A DNA stretch of 64,000 nucleotides from Solimonas sp036405815 (GTDB lineage Bacteria > Pseudomonadota > Gammaproteobacteria > Nevskiales > Nevskiaceae): assembly GCA_036405815.1 (NCBI GenBank), contig DASWWX010000063.1, forward strand, positions 62,001 through 126,000. The letters run 5' to 3'. Shown in pieces: positions 12,044-19,350 of the stretch (its first letter is position 1; each line of letters begins with the position of its first letter). Made by a program: the position numbers and the translations under genes. The notes beneath the pieces were generated by a model. The model ran no database searches and was not told where the DNA came from. It saw only the letters and a program-made list of their open reading frames with translations.

Positions 12044-12337
12044 TTACTTCTTGGAGAAGACGGCAATGACGTCGTCTTCGCGCATCACGAGCAGGTCTTC
12101 ACCGTCGACCTTGACCTCGGAGCCCGAGTACTTGCCGAACAGCACGACGTCGCCCACCTTGACGTCGAGCGCGATGTTCTTGCCGCTCTCGTCCTTCTTG
12201 CCCGGGCCCACGGCGACGATCTCGCCCTTGACCGGCTTCTCGGTGGCGTTGTCCGGGATGATGATGCCGCCCGCGGACTTCTTCTCTTCTTCCAGACGCT
12301 TGACGATCACGCGATCGTGCAAAGGACGCAGCTTCAT
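12044..12337 (-). CDS. groS: Co-chaperonin GroES (10 kDa)
   Basis: A 97-residue lid of the chaperonin. It has the family opening MKLRPLHDRVIVKRL, a mobile loop with SAGGIIIPDNATEKP that contacts GroEL, and the C-terminal VMREDDVIAVF. I chose ATG 12337 because it gives the canonical N-terminus and follows a GGAG site. An in-frame ATG seven codons upstream adds a non-conserved MNHLEIS. It is the first gene of the groES-groEL operon and has a CIRCE element 74 bp upstream. Confidence 0.98.
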   Translation of the reverse strand: MKLRPLHDRVIVKRLEEEKKSAGGIIIPDNATEKPVKGEIVAVGPGKKDESGKNIALDVKVGDVVLFGKYSGSEVKVDGEDLLVMREDDVIAVFSKK

Positions 12338-12410
12338 AGAAATCTCCAGGTGATTCAATAATTTGGGTCTAAAACCGCAAGTGCCCAGCCGCTCTCGACG
12401 GGCATCGCTG

Positions 12411-12437
12411 TTAGCACTCGCCAGCGAAGGCTGCCAA
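12411..12437 (-). promoter_or_regulatory. CIRCE element (HrcA operator) of groESL
   Basis: TTAGCACTC (12411-12419) is a perfect CIRCE arm. After nine bases, GGCTGCCAA (12429-12437) matches the other arm GAGTGCTAA at 6 of 9 positions. The element lies just after the predicted -10 of the groES promoter, where HrcA normally represses. hrcA itself is not in this window. Confidence 0.85.
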
Positions 12438-12465
12438 TTGTTGGCGACGAAGCCGTGGGATTCAA
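12437..12465 (-). promoter_or_regulatory. Sigma70-like promoter of groESL
   Basis: On the minus strand TTGAAT (12465-12460) and AACAAT (12442-12437) are spaced by exactly 17 bases; each matches 4 of 6 consensus positions. The -10 abuts the CIRCE element. A sigma32 reading (CTTGAAT as -35) is possible but lacks a good CCCCAT -10. Confidence 0.6.
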
Positions 12466-12479
12466 GGGGCTGGATGCGA

Positions 12480-12513
12480 AAAAGCCCGCCCGGACGTCGG
12501 TCCGGGCGGGCTC
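12480..12513 (-). terminator. Terminator after nitronate monooxygenase
   Basis: A 13-bp stem (12484-12496 with 12501-12513) with a 4-base loop. On the minus strand it is followed by five T. It lies 27 bases beyond the stop codon of the nitronate monooxygenase gene and insulates it from the groESL promoter. Confidence 0.88.
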
Positions 12514-12539
12514 GGAGGCCGCCGATTCGGGCGGCGGCT

Positions 12540-13505
12540 TCAGGCGGCGGGCTTGAGGACGCGCGCCTTGGCCTCGCCGTACTCGGCGGCCAGACGTGCG
12601 ACCAGCGCCTTGGCCGGCATCACCGACTTGACCGCGCCCACGCCCTGACCGCAGCCCCAGATGTCCTTCCAGGTCTTGGCGCTGGAACCGCTGCTGCCGA
12701 AATCCATCTTGCTCGGATCGGAGCCCGGCAGGTTGTTCGGGTCGAGCCCCGCCGCGACGATCGACGGGATCAGATAGTTGCCGTGCACGCCGGTGAACGA
12801 GGGCGTGTAGAGAATATCCGCCGACGAGGCATCGACCACCGCCTGCTTGTAGGCGTCGCTGGCGCGCGCCTCGTCGGTGGCGATGAAGGCCGAGCCGATG
12901 TACGCGAAGTCCGCACCCATCGCCTGCGCCGCGAGAATCGCGCCACCGGTGGCGATGCTGCCGGACAGCGCCAGCGGGCCGTCGAACCACTGGCGGATTT
13001 CCTGGATCAGCGCGAACGGCGAGGTGGTGCCGGCATGGCCGCCGGCGCCGGCCGCCACCGCGATCAGTCCGTCGGCGCCCTTCTCGATCGCCTTGCGCGC
13101 GAAGCGATCGTTGATGATGTCGTGCAGCACGATGCCACCGTAGCTGTGCACCGCGGCGTTGACGTCCTCACGCGCGCCGAGCGAGGTGATGACGATCGGC
13201 ACCTTGTACTTCACGCACATCTCCAGATCGTGCTGCAGGCGATCGTTGGACTTGTGCACGATCTGGTTGACCGCGAACGGCGCGCTCGGCGACTCCGGAT
13301 GTGCGGCATCCCATTCGGCGAGTTCGCGCGTGATGCGCTCCAGCCATTCCTCCAGCTGCGCGGCCGGACGCGCATTGAGCGCCGGAAAGCTGCCGACCAC
13401 GCCGGCCTTGCACTGGGCAATGACCAGATCCGGATTGCTAAGGATGAACATCGGCGATGCGATCACCGGCAGCGAGAGCTTCTTGAACAATGCGGGCAGA
13501 GCCAT
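12540..13505 (-). CDS. Nitronate monooxygenase (2-nitropropane dioxygenase family)
   Basis: A 321-residue FMN-dependent TIM-barrel enzyme. FMN phosphate-binding and active-site features are visible: LSLPVIASPMFILSNPDLV near the start, VAAGAGGHAGTTSPFAL (residues about 149-165, including the catalytic His in GGHAG), and LALSGSIATGGAILAAQAMGAD near 178-199. Such enzymes oxidise alkyl nitronates to carbonyl compounds and protect against propionate-3-nitronate. Length is in the usual range for the class I-like enzymes. It stands alone between two terminators, upstream of groESL and downstream of the Mpo1-like gene. Confidence 0.93.
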   Translation of the reverse strand: MALPALFKKLSLPVIASPMFILSNPDLVIAQCKAGVVGSFPALNARPAAQLEEWLERITRELAEWDAAHPESPSAPFAVNQIVHKSNDRLQHDLEMCVKYKVPIVITSLGAREDVNAAVHSYGGIVLHDIINDRFARKAIEKGADGLIAVAAGAGGHAGTTSPFALIQEIRQWFDGPLALSGSIATGGAILAAQAMGADFAYIGSAFIATDEARASDAYKQAVVDASSADILYTPSFTGVHGNYLIPSIVAAGLDPNNLPGSDPSKMDFGSSGSSAKTWKDIWGCGQGVGAVKSVMPAKALVARLAAEYGEAKARVLKPAA

Positions 13506-13570
13506 GGAAGTCCTTGAGGAAATGACGTGGAAGGGAAAGGCCGAAAAATGAGTGGCGCCATTCTACGCAC

Positions 13571-13604
13571 AAAGAAAAACGGCCCGTCCTTGCGGACGGG
13601 CCGT
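13571..13604 (-). terminator. Terminator after the Mpo1-like gene
   Basis: An 11-bp stem (13579-13589 with 13594-13604), 4-base loop, and on the minus strand a TTTTCTTT tail from plus-strand AAAGAAAA (13571-13578). It ends the minus-strand gene at 13631-14113. Confidence 0.87.
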
Positions 13605-13630
13605 CATCGCCTTCGGGAAATCGAGATAAC

Positions 13631-14113
13631 TCAGCCGCGCTGCGGCAACGCGCCCGGCCCCATCGGGATCGCCATGCGGCGATAGACGTCGGCCAGCAAC
13701 CACAACGGACCGATCAGCAGGAACTGCAGATCCTTGAAGAAGGACGGCTTGGCGCCCTCGATGTGATGGCCGATGAACTGACCGATCCAGGCCAGCACGA
13801 ACACCGCAGCGGCAGTGATCAGCATGCCGCCGGTACCCAGCGCCGCCTCCAGACTCAACACGCCGGCATAGAGCACGCCGAAGATCGCGATCAGGCCGAC
13901 CCCGAGCTGCCAGGACAGGCGCAGGTAGTAGGCCAGCGCCAGCACGCCGACGACGGTGGCGGCGTTGATCAGCTCGTTGCCGACCGGGATCGCCTTGAAC
14001 GCGCACAGCACCGTGAACACGATCGGCGGGATGCACAGCCAGTGCAGCCGCTTGTTGGTGGGGTTCTGGTGGCTCTCGGCATATTCGTTGAGCCAGTCGC
14101 GCAAAGTCTTCAT
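13631..14113 (-). CDS. Mpo1-like (DUF962) membrane protein
   Basis: A 160-residue integral membrane protein. The opening (LRDWLNEYAESHQNPTNKRLH) holds the conserved S-H-x-N-P-x-N-x-x-x-H segment of the DUF962/Mpo1 family (residues 14-24). A second conserved histidine cluster, IGQFIGHHIEGAKPSFFKD, lies near 109-127. Four hydrophobic segments are apparent. Yeast Mpo1 is an iron-dependent dioxygenase acting on 2-hydroxy fatty acids, and these histidines are its proposed metal ligands; the bacterial role is inferred. It is flanked by terminators and a divergent LuxR gene, so it is probably monocistronic. Confidence 0.9.
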   Translation of the reverse strand: MKTLRDWLNEYAESHQNPTNKRLHWLCIPPIVFTVLCAFKAIPVGNELINAATVVGVLALAYYLRLSWQLGVGLIAIFGVLYAGVLSLEAALGTGGMLITAAAVFVLAWIGQFIGHHIEGAKPSFFKDLQFLLIGPLWLLADVYRRMAIPMGPGALPQRG

Positions 14114-14227
14114 CGGGCTCCTCCGCCGGCACGCCGGCTGTTCTACGTAGATTCAGTATGGAAGCGGCACCGACTTGAGCCGATAGTAAAACTCGCTTAA
14201 AACCGTAGGTAAATCCGACCCATCCCG

Positions 14228-15223
14228 ATGACCGGCGCCATGCCGAACTCCGATGTTGCCGACCGTACCGACGCGCTCGATCGACTGATCGCGCAGCTGT
14301 ACCGCTCGGCCCTGTCGGTCCCGCCGGGCGACTATCGCGCGTGGGCGCTGAACCAGCTCGCACGCGTGATCCCGCACGACGGCGCGCTGTGGGGCAGCGG
14401 CAGCCGCAGCCGCCTGAAGTTCCACTCGGTCACGCTCACCGGCCTGCCGCCCGAATTCCCGGCCGCGCTGGAATCGACCACCGACATCAACCCGATCCTG
14501 CCGCGCCTGCTGCGCAACATGGAAACGCCGGTGGACATGAGCAGCGCGATGCCCGACGCCGAGTTCTTCGGTTCCGAGCTGTATCGCCGCACCTTCGAGC
14601 CGTTCGGCATCACCCGCATTCTGTCGACCGTGCACGCCGATCCGCGCAGCGGCCTGCATTCGCTGCTGACGCTGTACCGCAAGAACCGCGAGCAGCCGTT
14701 CAGTGCCGCCGAACAACTGCTGCAGAAGCGCGCGATCTTCCATCTGTTCAACGCCGCCTCGCACGCCTACTTCCTTCACCTGATGCGCACGCTCAGCGAG
14801 CGGCCGCCGGGTGCGGCGGCCGCGGTGGTCGATCGCGGCGGCGCCTTTCATGAAGCGCAGCCGCGCTTCCTGGATCTGCTTGAGGAACGCTTCCCGACCC
14901 GCAATCCCAGCGAGCTGCCGTTCGCATTGCCCGCACCCGGCCAGACCCACGCCTTTCAGGATCTGATGCTGCGCTGCGAATCGCTCGGCGATCTGCTGCT
15001 GATCATCGTCTGGCCCGCCGGTCCGCTCGACCGCCTGACGCCGCGCGAACGCGAGATCGTCAACTGCGTGGCGCAGGGCCTGTCGTTCAAGCAGGCCGCC
15101 AAGAAGATCGGCGTGGCACCGTCCACCGTCGCCAATCATCTGTATCGGGTCTACCGCAAGCTCGGCGTCTACAGCCGCACCGAACTGGCGTCGCTGGTCT
15201 ATCCCGACGGCGCCGACGGATGA
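14228..15223 (+). CDS. LuxR-type (orphan) transcriptional regulator
   Basis: A 331-residue regulator. The C-terminal LuxR/FixJ helix-turn-helix begins at LTPREREIVNCVAQG (residue about 270) and contains the recognition helix in VAPSTVANHLYRVYRKLGV. The N-terminal 260 residues match no receiver domain (no phosphorylatable Asp context) and lack the Trp/Tyr/Asp pattern of acyl-homoserine-lactone receptors. It may be a GAF-like sensor of unknown ligand. Its stop overlaps the ATG of the next gene (ATGA at 15220-15223), so regulator and membrane protein are coupled. It reads divergently from the Mpo1-like gene across 114 bp. Confidence 0.88.
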   Translation: MTGAMPNSDVADRTDALDRLIAQLYRSALSVPPGDYRAWALNQLARVIPHDGALWGSGSRSRLKFHSVTLTGLPPEFPAALESTTDINPILPRLLRNMETPVDMSSAMPDAEFFGSELYRRTFEPFGITRILSTVHADPRSGLHSLLTLYRKNREQPFSAAEQLLQKRAIFHLFNAASHAYFLHLMRTLSERPPGAAAAVVDRGGAFHEAQPRFLDLLEERFPTRNPSELPFALPAPGQTHAFQDLMLRCESLGDLLLIIVWPAGPLDRLTPREREIVNCVAQGLSFKQAAKKIGVAPSTVANHLYRVYRKLGVYSRTELASLVYPDGADG

Positions 15224-16230
15224 CCACCGCCGCGGAACCCATCCCCCGCTGGCAGGCGTGGTGGGCGCGCTGGCGTCACGCGGTCGCCCTGCTCAGCTTC
15301 GCGGCGGGCGTCGCCAGCTTCTTCCTGTTCGAGCGCCAGGAGAAGGTCGCGCAGACCCTGGTGATTCTGCTACCCCTGTCCTGGCTGCTGGTCGGCCTCG
15401 AACCCTGGCTGCTCAAGCGCGCACAGAACGATCGCCTGTTCGGCTGGTCGCCCCTGTTGCTGACCTGGCTGACCCAAGGGCTGCATCAGGAATCCTTCTT
15501 CTTCACGCTGCCGTTCTTCCTGGCCACGACCACCTGGCTCAGCCCGCAGGCCGGCTTCATCGGCCTGCTGATGCTGGCGGCGCTGGGCTCGATGATCGAC
15601 CCTTTCTACTTCCGCCACGTGCTGCAGAAACGCTGGCTGCTGTGGGCCTTCCACGCCGCCGCCGGCTTCATCACCACGCTCGCAGCCGCGCCCATGCTGT
15701 GGCACCTGACCACCGCGCAGAGCCTGAAGCTCGCGGCCGGTTGCCTGGCCGTGCTCAGCGTGCCGGCCTGGGCGTCGGCACTGAGCCGCCTCGGCGGCTG
15801 GCGCTGGCTGCCGGCCCTCGTACTGGGCGCCCTGCTCGGCGCACTGGTGCTGCAGCTGCGCACCGCGATCCCGCCGGCGACGCTGCGCGTGACCGAGGCG
15901 CTGATGACGACCTCGATCGAGCCGTCAACCAAAGCACATGGGCCGGCACTGAAAATGGTGGACGAAACCCGTCTGCGTCAGGAAGGCCTGTATGCCTGGA
16001 CGTCGATCCGCGCGCCGCGCGGTCTGGCCGAACGCATCGAGCACCATTGGGTACACCAAGGCCAGATCGTGGATCGCATCGCCATCCAGATCCAGGGCGG
16101 CCGCGAGCGCGGCTACCGCGCCTGGACCCACAAGCGCGCGTTTCCGGCCACCGTGCGCGGCGACTGGGAGGTGCGCGTCGTCACCGAGGGCGGCCAGCTC
16201 ATCGGCATCACCCGCTTCCGCGTGCCCTGA
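15220..16230 (+). CDS. DUF5924/DUF2914 membrane protein
   Basis: A 336-residue protein. The first 220 residues hold about six hydrophobic segments (for example LLSFAAGVASFFLF and VILLPLSWLLVGL). The C-terminal part (about 230-336) is a soluble DUF2914-type domain with HHWVHQGQIVDRIAIQIQGG and GDWEVRVVT. That domain is predicted to face the periplasm. Function unknown. It starts inside the stop of the LuxR gene and is followed 25 bp later by a rhodanese gene, forming a three-gene operon. The start is fixed by the ATGA overlap. Confidence 0.8.
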   Translation: MTTAAEPIPRWQAWWARWRHAVALLSFAAGVASFFLFERQEKVAQTLVILLPLSWLLVGLEPWLLKRAQNDRLFGWSPLLLTWLTQGLHQESFFFTLPFFLATTTWLSPQAGFIGLLMLAALGSMIDPFYFRHVLQKRWLLWAFHAAAGFITTLAAAPMLWHLTTAQSLKLAAGCLAVLSVPAWASALSRLGGWRWLPALVLGALLGALVLQLRTAIPPATLRVTEALMTTSIEPSTKAHGPALKMVDETRLRQEGLYAWTSIRAPRGLAERIEHHWVHQGQIVDRIAIQIQGGRERGYRAWTHKRAFPATVRGDWEVRVVTEGGQLIGITRFRVP

Positions 16231-16255
16231 TCCGCTGCCGCCTATACTGCCGCGC

Positions 16256-16582
16256 ATGATCGAGATCGACGTGCACACCCTGCAGCGGCGCCTGGCCGCG
16301 GGCAACGCCATCGTCATCGACGTGCGCACCGACGAAGAGCTGGCGCTGGCCCGGCTGGACGGCACCCGCCACCTGCCGATGCAGGCGCTGGTCGCCGGTC
16401 TGGCGGACCTGAAACAGGATTTAAACCCGGACGCGCCGATCGCCGTCCTATGCCATCACGGCGTGCGCTCGCTGATGGCGGCCCGCTTTCTGGAACAGAA
16501 CGGCTTTACCGATGTCTCAAGCGTCGCCGGGGGGATAGACGCATGGTCGCTGCAGATCGATCCCTCCGTACCTCGATACTGA
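16256..16582 (+). CDS. Single-domain rhodanese-like sulfurtransferase
   Basis: A 108-residue rhodanese domain. The active-site loop CHHGVRS carries the catalytic cysteine (residue about 67). IDVRTDEE near 21-28 and GGIDAWS near 94-100 are conserved rhodanese elements. Its size and HHGVRS loop resemble GlpE/PspE-like enzymes that move sulfane sulfur, although some relatives do not use thiosulfate. It starts at ATG 16256, 25 bp after the DUF2914 gene. It precedes tolC by 33 bp, so read-through into tolC is possible. Confidence 0.9.
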   Translation: MIEIDVHTLQRRLAAGNAIVIDVRTDEELALARLDGTRHLPMQALVAGLADLKQDLNPDAPIAVLCHHGVRSLMAARFLEQNGFTDVSSVAGGIDAWSLQIDPSVPRY

Positions 16583-16615
16583 CGAACGATCACTGAAGTA
16601 CGACCAAGGAACCTC

Positions 16616-17941
16616 ATGCGTCTCTCACTGACCCTGCTTGCCCTGGCGCTCGGCGTCTCCGGCACCGCCCAGGCCGCCGACCTGATGCGCGTCTACGACC
16701 TGGCGCTGGAAAACGACGCCACCTATCGCGCCTCACAGTACGCGCGCGATGCCGCCGTGCAGACGCGACCGCTGGCGCGCGCCGCACTGCTGCCGCAGGT
16801 CAATGGCGCCTACAACTACGGCGAATCCACCGAAAGCGGCACCGAGTCGTTCCAGGGCCAGCCGGAAGTGCCGGTGGACCGCGACTCGTCCAGCACCACG
16901 CTGTCGGTCACGCTCAACCAGTCGATCTTCAACTGGGAGTCGATCCAGCGCCTGCGCCAGTCCGGCGAACAGGTGGCGCTGGCCGAGACCACGTTTCGCG
17001 CCGCCGGCCAGGACCTGATCCTGCGGGTGGCCCAGGCCTATTTCGGCGTGCTGTCGGCGGCCGACGCGCTGCGCTCCAGCGAGGCCGAGAACAAGGCCGT
17101 GGAGCGTCAGCTCGAACAGTCCAAGCGTCGCTTCGAGGTCGGCCTGTCGGCGATCACCGACGTGCAGGAAGCCCAGGCGCGCTACGACCTGACCATCGCC
17201 AACGTGCTGCAGGCACAGCAGGCGCTCGACATGGCCCAGGAAGCACTGGCCGAGATCACCGCACGGCCGCTCGACAACATCAACGCGCTGCAGGACGACT
17301 TCCCGCTGCCGAGCCCGAATCCGCCGGACATCAACGTCTGGGTCGGCTCGGCGCGCGACCAGAACCTCGACCTGCTGATCTCGCAGTACAACCGCGACAT
17401 CGCCGGTCGCGACGTCGGCATCGCACGCGCGCGTCACCTGCCCACCGTCGGCGCTTCGGCCAGCTATTCGGACAACGACAGCGACGGCAGCCGTTTCTCC
17501 GGCCAGTCCGAATCCGAAAGCTTCGGCGTGCAGGTCAACGTTCCGATCTTCGCCGGTGGCGCCACGCAGGCCGGCGTGCGGCAAGCGGTGGCGACGCGCT
17601 CGCAGCGCGAGTCCGAATACGAGGGCACGCGACGCTTCGTCGAACGCACCACGCGCGACGCCTATCAGGCGGTGGTCACCGGCGCGGCGCGCGTACGCGC
17701 CTTCAAGCAGGCGGTGCTGTCCAATGCCACGGCGCTGGAAGCCAGCGAGACCGGCCTGGAAGTCGGCACGCGCACGGCCGTGGATGTGCTCAACGCGCAG
17801 CAGCTGCTGTATCTGGCCGAACGCAACTACTTCCAGTCGCGCTACGACTATCTGATCGCCGTGCTGCGCCTGAAGGCCGCGGCCGGCAAACTCACGGTGC
17901 AGGACCTGGCCGAGATCGATCGCCTGCTCGTTCAGTCCTGA
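16616..17941 (+). CDS. tolC: TolC family outer-membrane efflux/secretion channel
   Basis: A 441-residue outer-membrane protein with a signal peptide (residues 1-20, ending TAQA). Two OEP repeats follow: about 25-215 and 230-430, rich in long amphipathic coiled-coil helices. Markers include ARAALLPQVNGAYNYG, FEVGLSAITDVQEAQARYD and the second-repeat equivalents ARHLPTVGASASY and EVGTRTAVDVLNAQQLLY. It would form the trimeric exit duct for RND/ABC pumps or type I secretion. The length and full duplication match TolC itself better than NodT-type lipoproteins, and no lipobox is present. A terminator follows directly. Confidence 0.94.
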   Translation: MRLSLTLLALALGVSGTAQAADLMRVYDLALENDATYRASQYARDAAVQTRPLARAALLPQVNGAYNYGESTESGTESFQGQPEVPVDRDSSSTTLSVTLNQSIFNWESIQRLRQSGEQVALAETTFRAAGQDLILRVAQAYFGVLSAADALRSSEAENKAVERQLEQSKRRFEVGLSAITDVQEAQARYDLTIANVLQAQQALDMAQEALAEITARPLDNINALQDDFPLPSPNPPDINVWVGSARDQNLDLLISQYNRDIAGRDVGIARARHLPTVGASASYSDNDSDGSRFSGQSESESFGVQVNVPIFAGGATQAGVRQAVATRSQRESEYEGTRRFVERTTRDAYQAVVTGAARVRAFKQAVLSNATALEASETGLEVGTRTAVDVLNAQQLLYLAERNYFQSRYDYLIAVLRLKAAAGKLTVQDLAEIDRLLVQS

Positions 17942-17962
17942 GACAGAAGCCGCTCCTACCCT

Positions 17963-17995
17963 AGGCCGCCGGCGCATCGCGCCTGCGGCCTTTTT
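17963..17995 (+). terminator. tolC terminator
   Basis: A compound stem: AGGCCGC (17963-17969) with GCGGCCT (17985-17991), and inside it GGCGC/GCGCC (17971-17975/17979-17983). It is followed by TTTTT. Confidence 0.87.
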
Positions 17996-18031
17996 CATGG
18001 GCGGTCTGATCTGCTTTCCGGGGAACCCGCA

Positions 18032-19003
18032 ATGCAAACCGTATTCGTGACCGGCGGCTCGGGTTTCGTCGGCCGCAACCTGATCCGCGCCTTGCGTCAG
18101 CGCGGCATCAGCGTGCGTGCACTGGCCCGCTCGCCGCGTGCGCAGGCCGCGGTGCGCGCACTCGGTGCCGAAGTCGTGCCCGCCGACCTGGACACCCTGC
18201 AGGCCGATGCGCTGCGCGGTTGCGATACGGTGTTCCATGCCGCGGCGCAGGTCGCCGAGTGGGGCAGCAAGGCGTCGTTCTGGCACGTCAACGTCGACGG
18301 CACCGCCGCACTGCTGACGGTGGCGCGCGCCGCCGGCGTGCGGCGCTTCGTGCATGTCAGCACCGAGGCCGTGCTCGCCGACGGCAAGCCGCTGCGCGAG
18401 GTCGATGAAACCCATCCCTACCCCGCGCGGCCGCTGCCGCGCTATGCGGCAAGCAAGCAGGCCGCCGAGCAGCGCGTGCGCGCCGCCAACAGCGCCGGCT
18501 TCGAAACCGTGGTGATCCGGCCACGCCTGATCTGGGGCGACGACGACACCTCGCTGCTGCCGCAACTCGCCGCCGCCGCGCGCGCCGGCAAGTTCATGTG
18601 GATCGACGGCGGCCGCCAGCGCACCTCGACCTGTCACGTGCGCAACGTCGTGCACGGCGCGCTGCTGGCGGCCGAACGCGGCACGCCGGGCGGCGTCTAC
18701 TTCCTCACCGACGGCGCGCCGCAACCCACGCGCGACTTCTTCACGCGCCTGTTCGCCACCCAGGGCATTCCCGCGCCGACGCGCTCGCTACCGTTTGCGC
18801 TCGCCTACGGTCTGGCGGCGCTGTGCGAAGCGCTCTGGAACCTGCTGCCGCTGCCCGGCCAGCCGCCGATCTCGCGCCTGCCGGTGGCGCTGTTCGGCAA
18901 CGACATCACCGTCGTCGCTGCTCGCGCGCAGCAGGAGCTGGGCTACCGACCGGTCATCACGGTGGACGAGGGTCTGTCCACGATGTCGAAAAGCGGCATA
19001 TAA
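18032..19003 (+). CDS. NAD(P)-dependent epimerase/dehydratase (3-beta-HSD-like)
   Basis: A 323-residue extended short-chain dehydrogenase. The Rossmann motif is VTGGSGFVGR (residues 6-15). The catalytic Ser/Thr lies in HVSTEAVL and the YxxxK pair in RYAASK (Tyr about 137, Lys about 141). The order and lack of sugar-nucleotide motifs suggest the 3-beta-hydroxysteroid dehydrogenase/dihydroflavonol reductase branch, but the substrate is unknown. It has its own space after the tolC terminator. Its stop codon lies inside the inverted repeat that precedes the sulfur locus. Confidence 0.88.
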   Translation: MQTVFVTGGSGFVGRNLIRALRQRGISVRALARSPRAQAAVRALGAEVVPADLDTLQADALRGCDTVFHAAAQVAEWGSKASFWHVNVDGTAALLTVARAAGVRRFVHVSTEAVLADGKPLREVDETHPYPARPLPRYAASKQAAEQRVRAANSAGFETVVIRPRLIWGDDDTSLLPQLAAAARAGKFMWIDGGRQRTSTCHVRNVVHGALLAAERGTPGGVYFLTDGAPQPTRDFFTRLFATQGIPAPTRSLPFALAYGLAALCEALWNLLPLPGQPPISRLPVALFGNDITVVAARAQQELGYRPVITVDEGLSTMSKSGI

Positions 19004-19034
19004 CTTTTCAGTTATATACAACGCTCCATATATT
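18998..19034 (+). promoter_or_regulatory. AT-rich promoter with inverted repeat, sulfur locus
   Basis: ATATAAC (18998-19004) and GTTATAT (19011-19017) form a perfect 7-bp inverted repeat with a 6-base spacer. The spacer TTTTCA (19005-19010) can act as -35 to a -10 TATATT (19029-19034), spacing 18. The patch is sharply AT-rich against the rest of the window and leads into the oscA-porin-sbp genes. An operator for a sulfur regulator such as CysB is the likely reading, but no factor can be named from sequence. Confidence 0.55.
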
Positions 19035-19090
19035 CTTTTACACGCTTAACCGCGATCCCTAATCTGCGCCCCACCTGAAGGGAGCCGCAG

Positions 19091-19279
19091 ATGAGTCTCG
19101 AAGCACCGACCCGCCCGCTGGACGCCAACGCGCAACGCGAATTGCTGCGCGCGCTGGACGGGCTGCGCTTCGGCACCGTCGAGATCACGGTCCACAACGG
19201 GCGCATCGTACAGATCGAGCGCCGCGAGAAGGTCCGCCTCGACGACCTCGCTCCCGCCAGGCCCCCCAACAAGATCTGA
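19091..19279 (+). CDS. oscA: OscA/YezD-like small protein (DUF2292)
   Basis: A 62-residue protein with an AGGGAG site 6 bases before ATG 19091. The core VEITVHNGRIVQIERREKVRLDD (quoted here in parts: VEITVHNGRIVQ, then IERREKVRL) matches the DUF2292/YezD family. A member named OscA in Pseudomonas is needed for use of organosulfur compounds under chromate stress. Its position as first gene before a porin and two sulfate-binding proteins is the usual one for this family. The biochemical role is unknown. It probably belongs to the sulfate-starvation regulon. Confidence 0.82.
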   Translation: MSLEAPTRPLDANAQRELLRALDGLRFGTVEITVHNGRIVQIERREKVRLDDLAPARPPNKI

Positions 19280-19350
19280 ACCCACCCATCCGAACCGACC
19301 GGTCGCACCGGACGTTCCTGCATTCAATGAAATTTTTACAGGGAGCGAAC

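Noticed and set aside
16733..18724. A 663-codon minus-strand open frame across tolC and the epimerase gene
   Set aside because: It is a shadow of two well-supported plus-strand genes and crosses the tolC terminator. Similar shadows lie opposite uvrB (47334-49355) and lysS/prfB (28896-30917).
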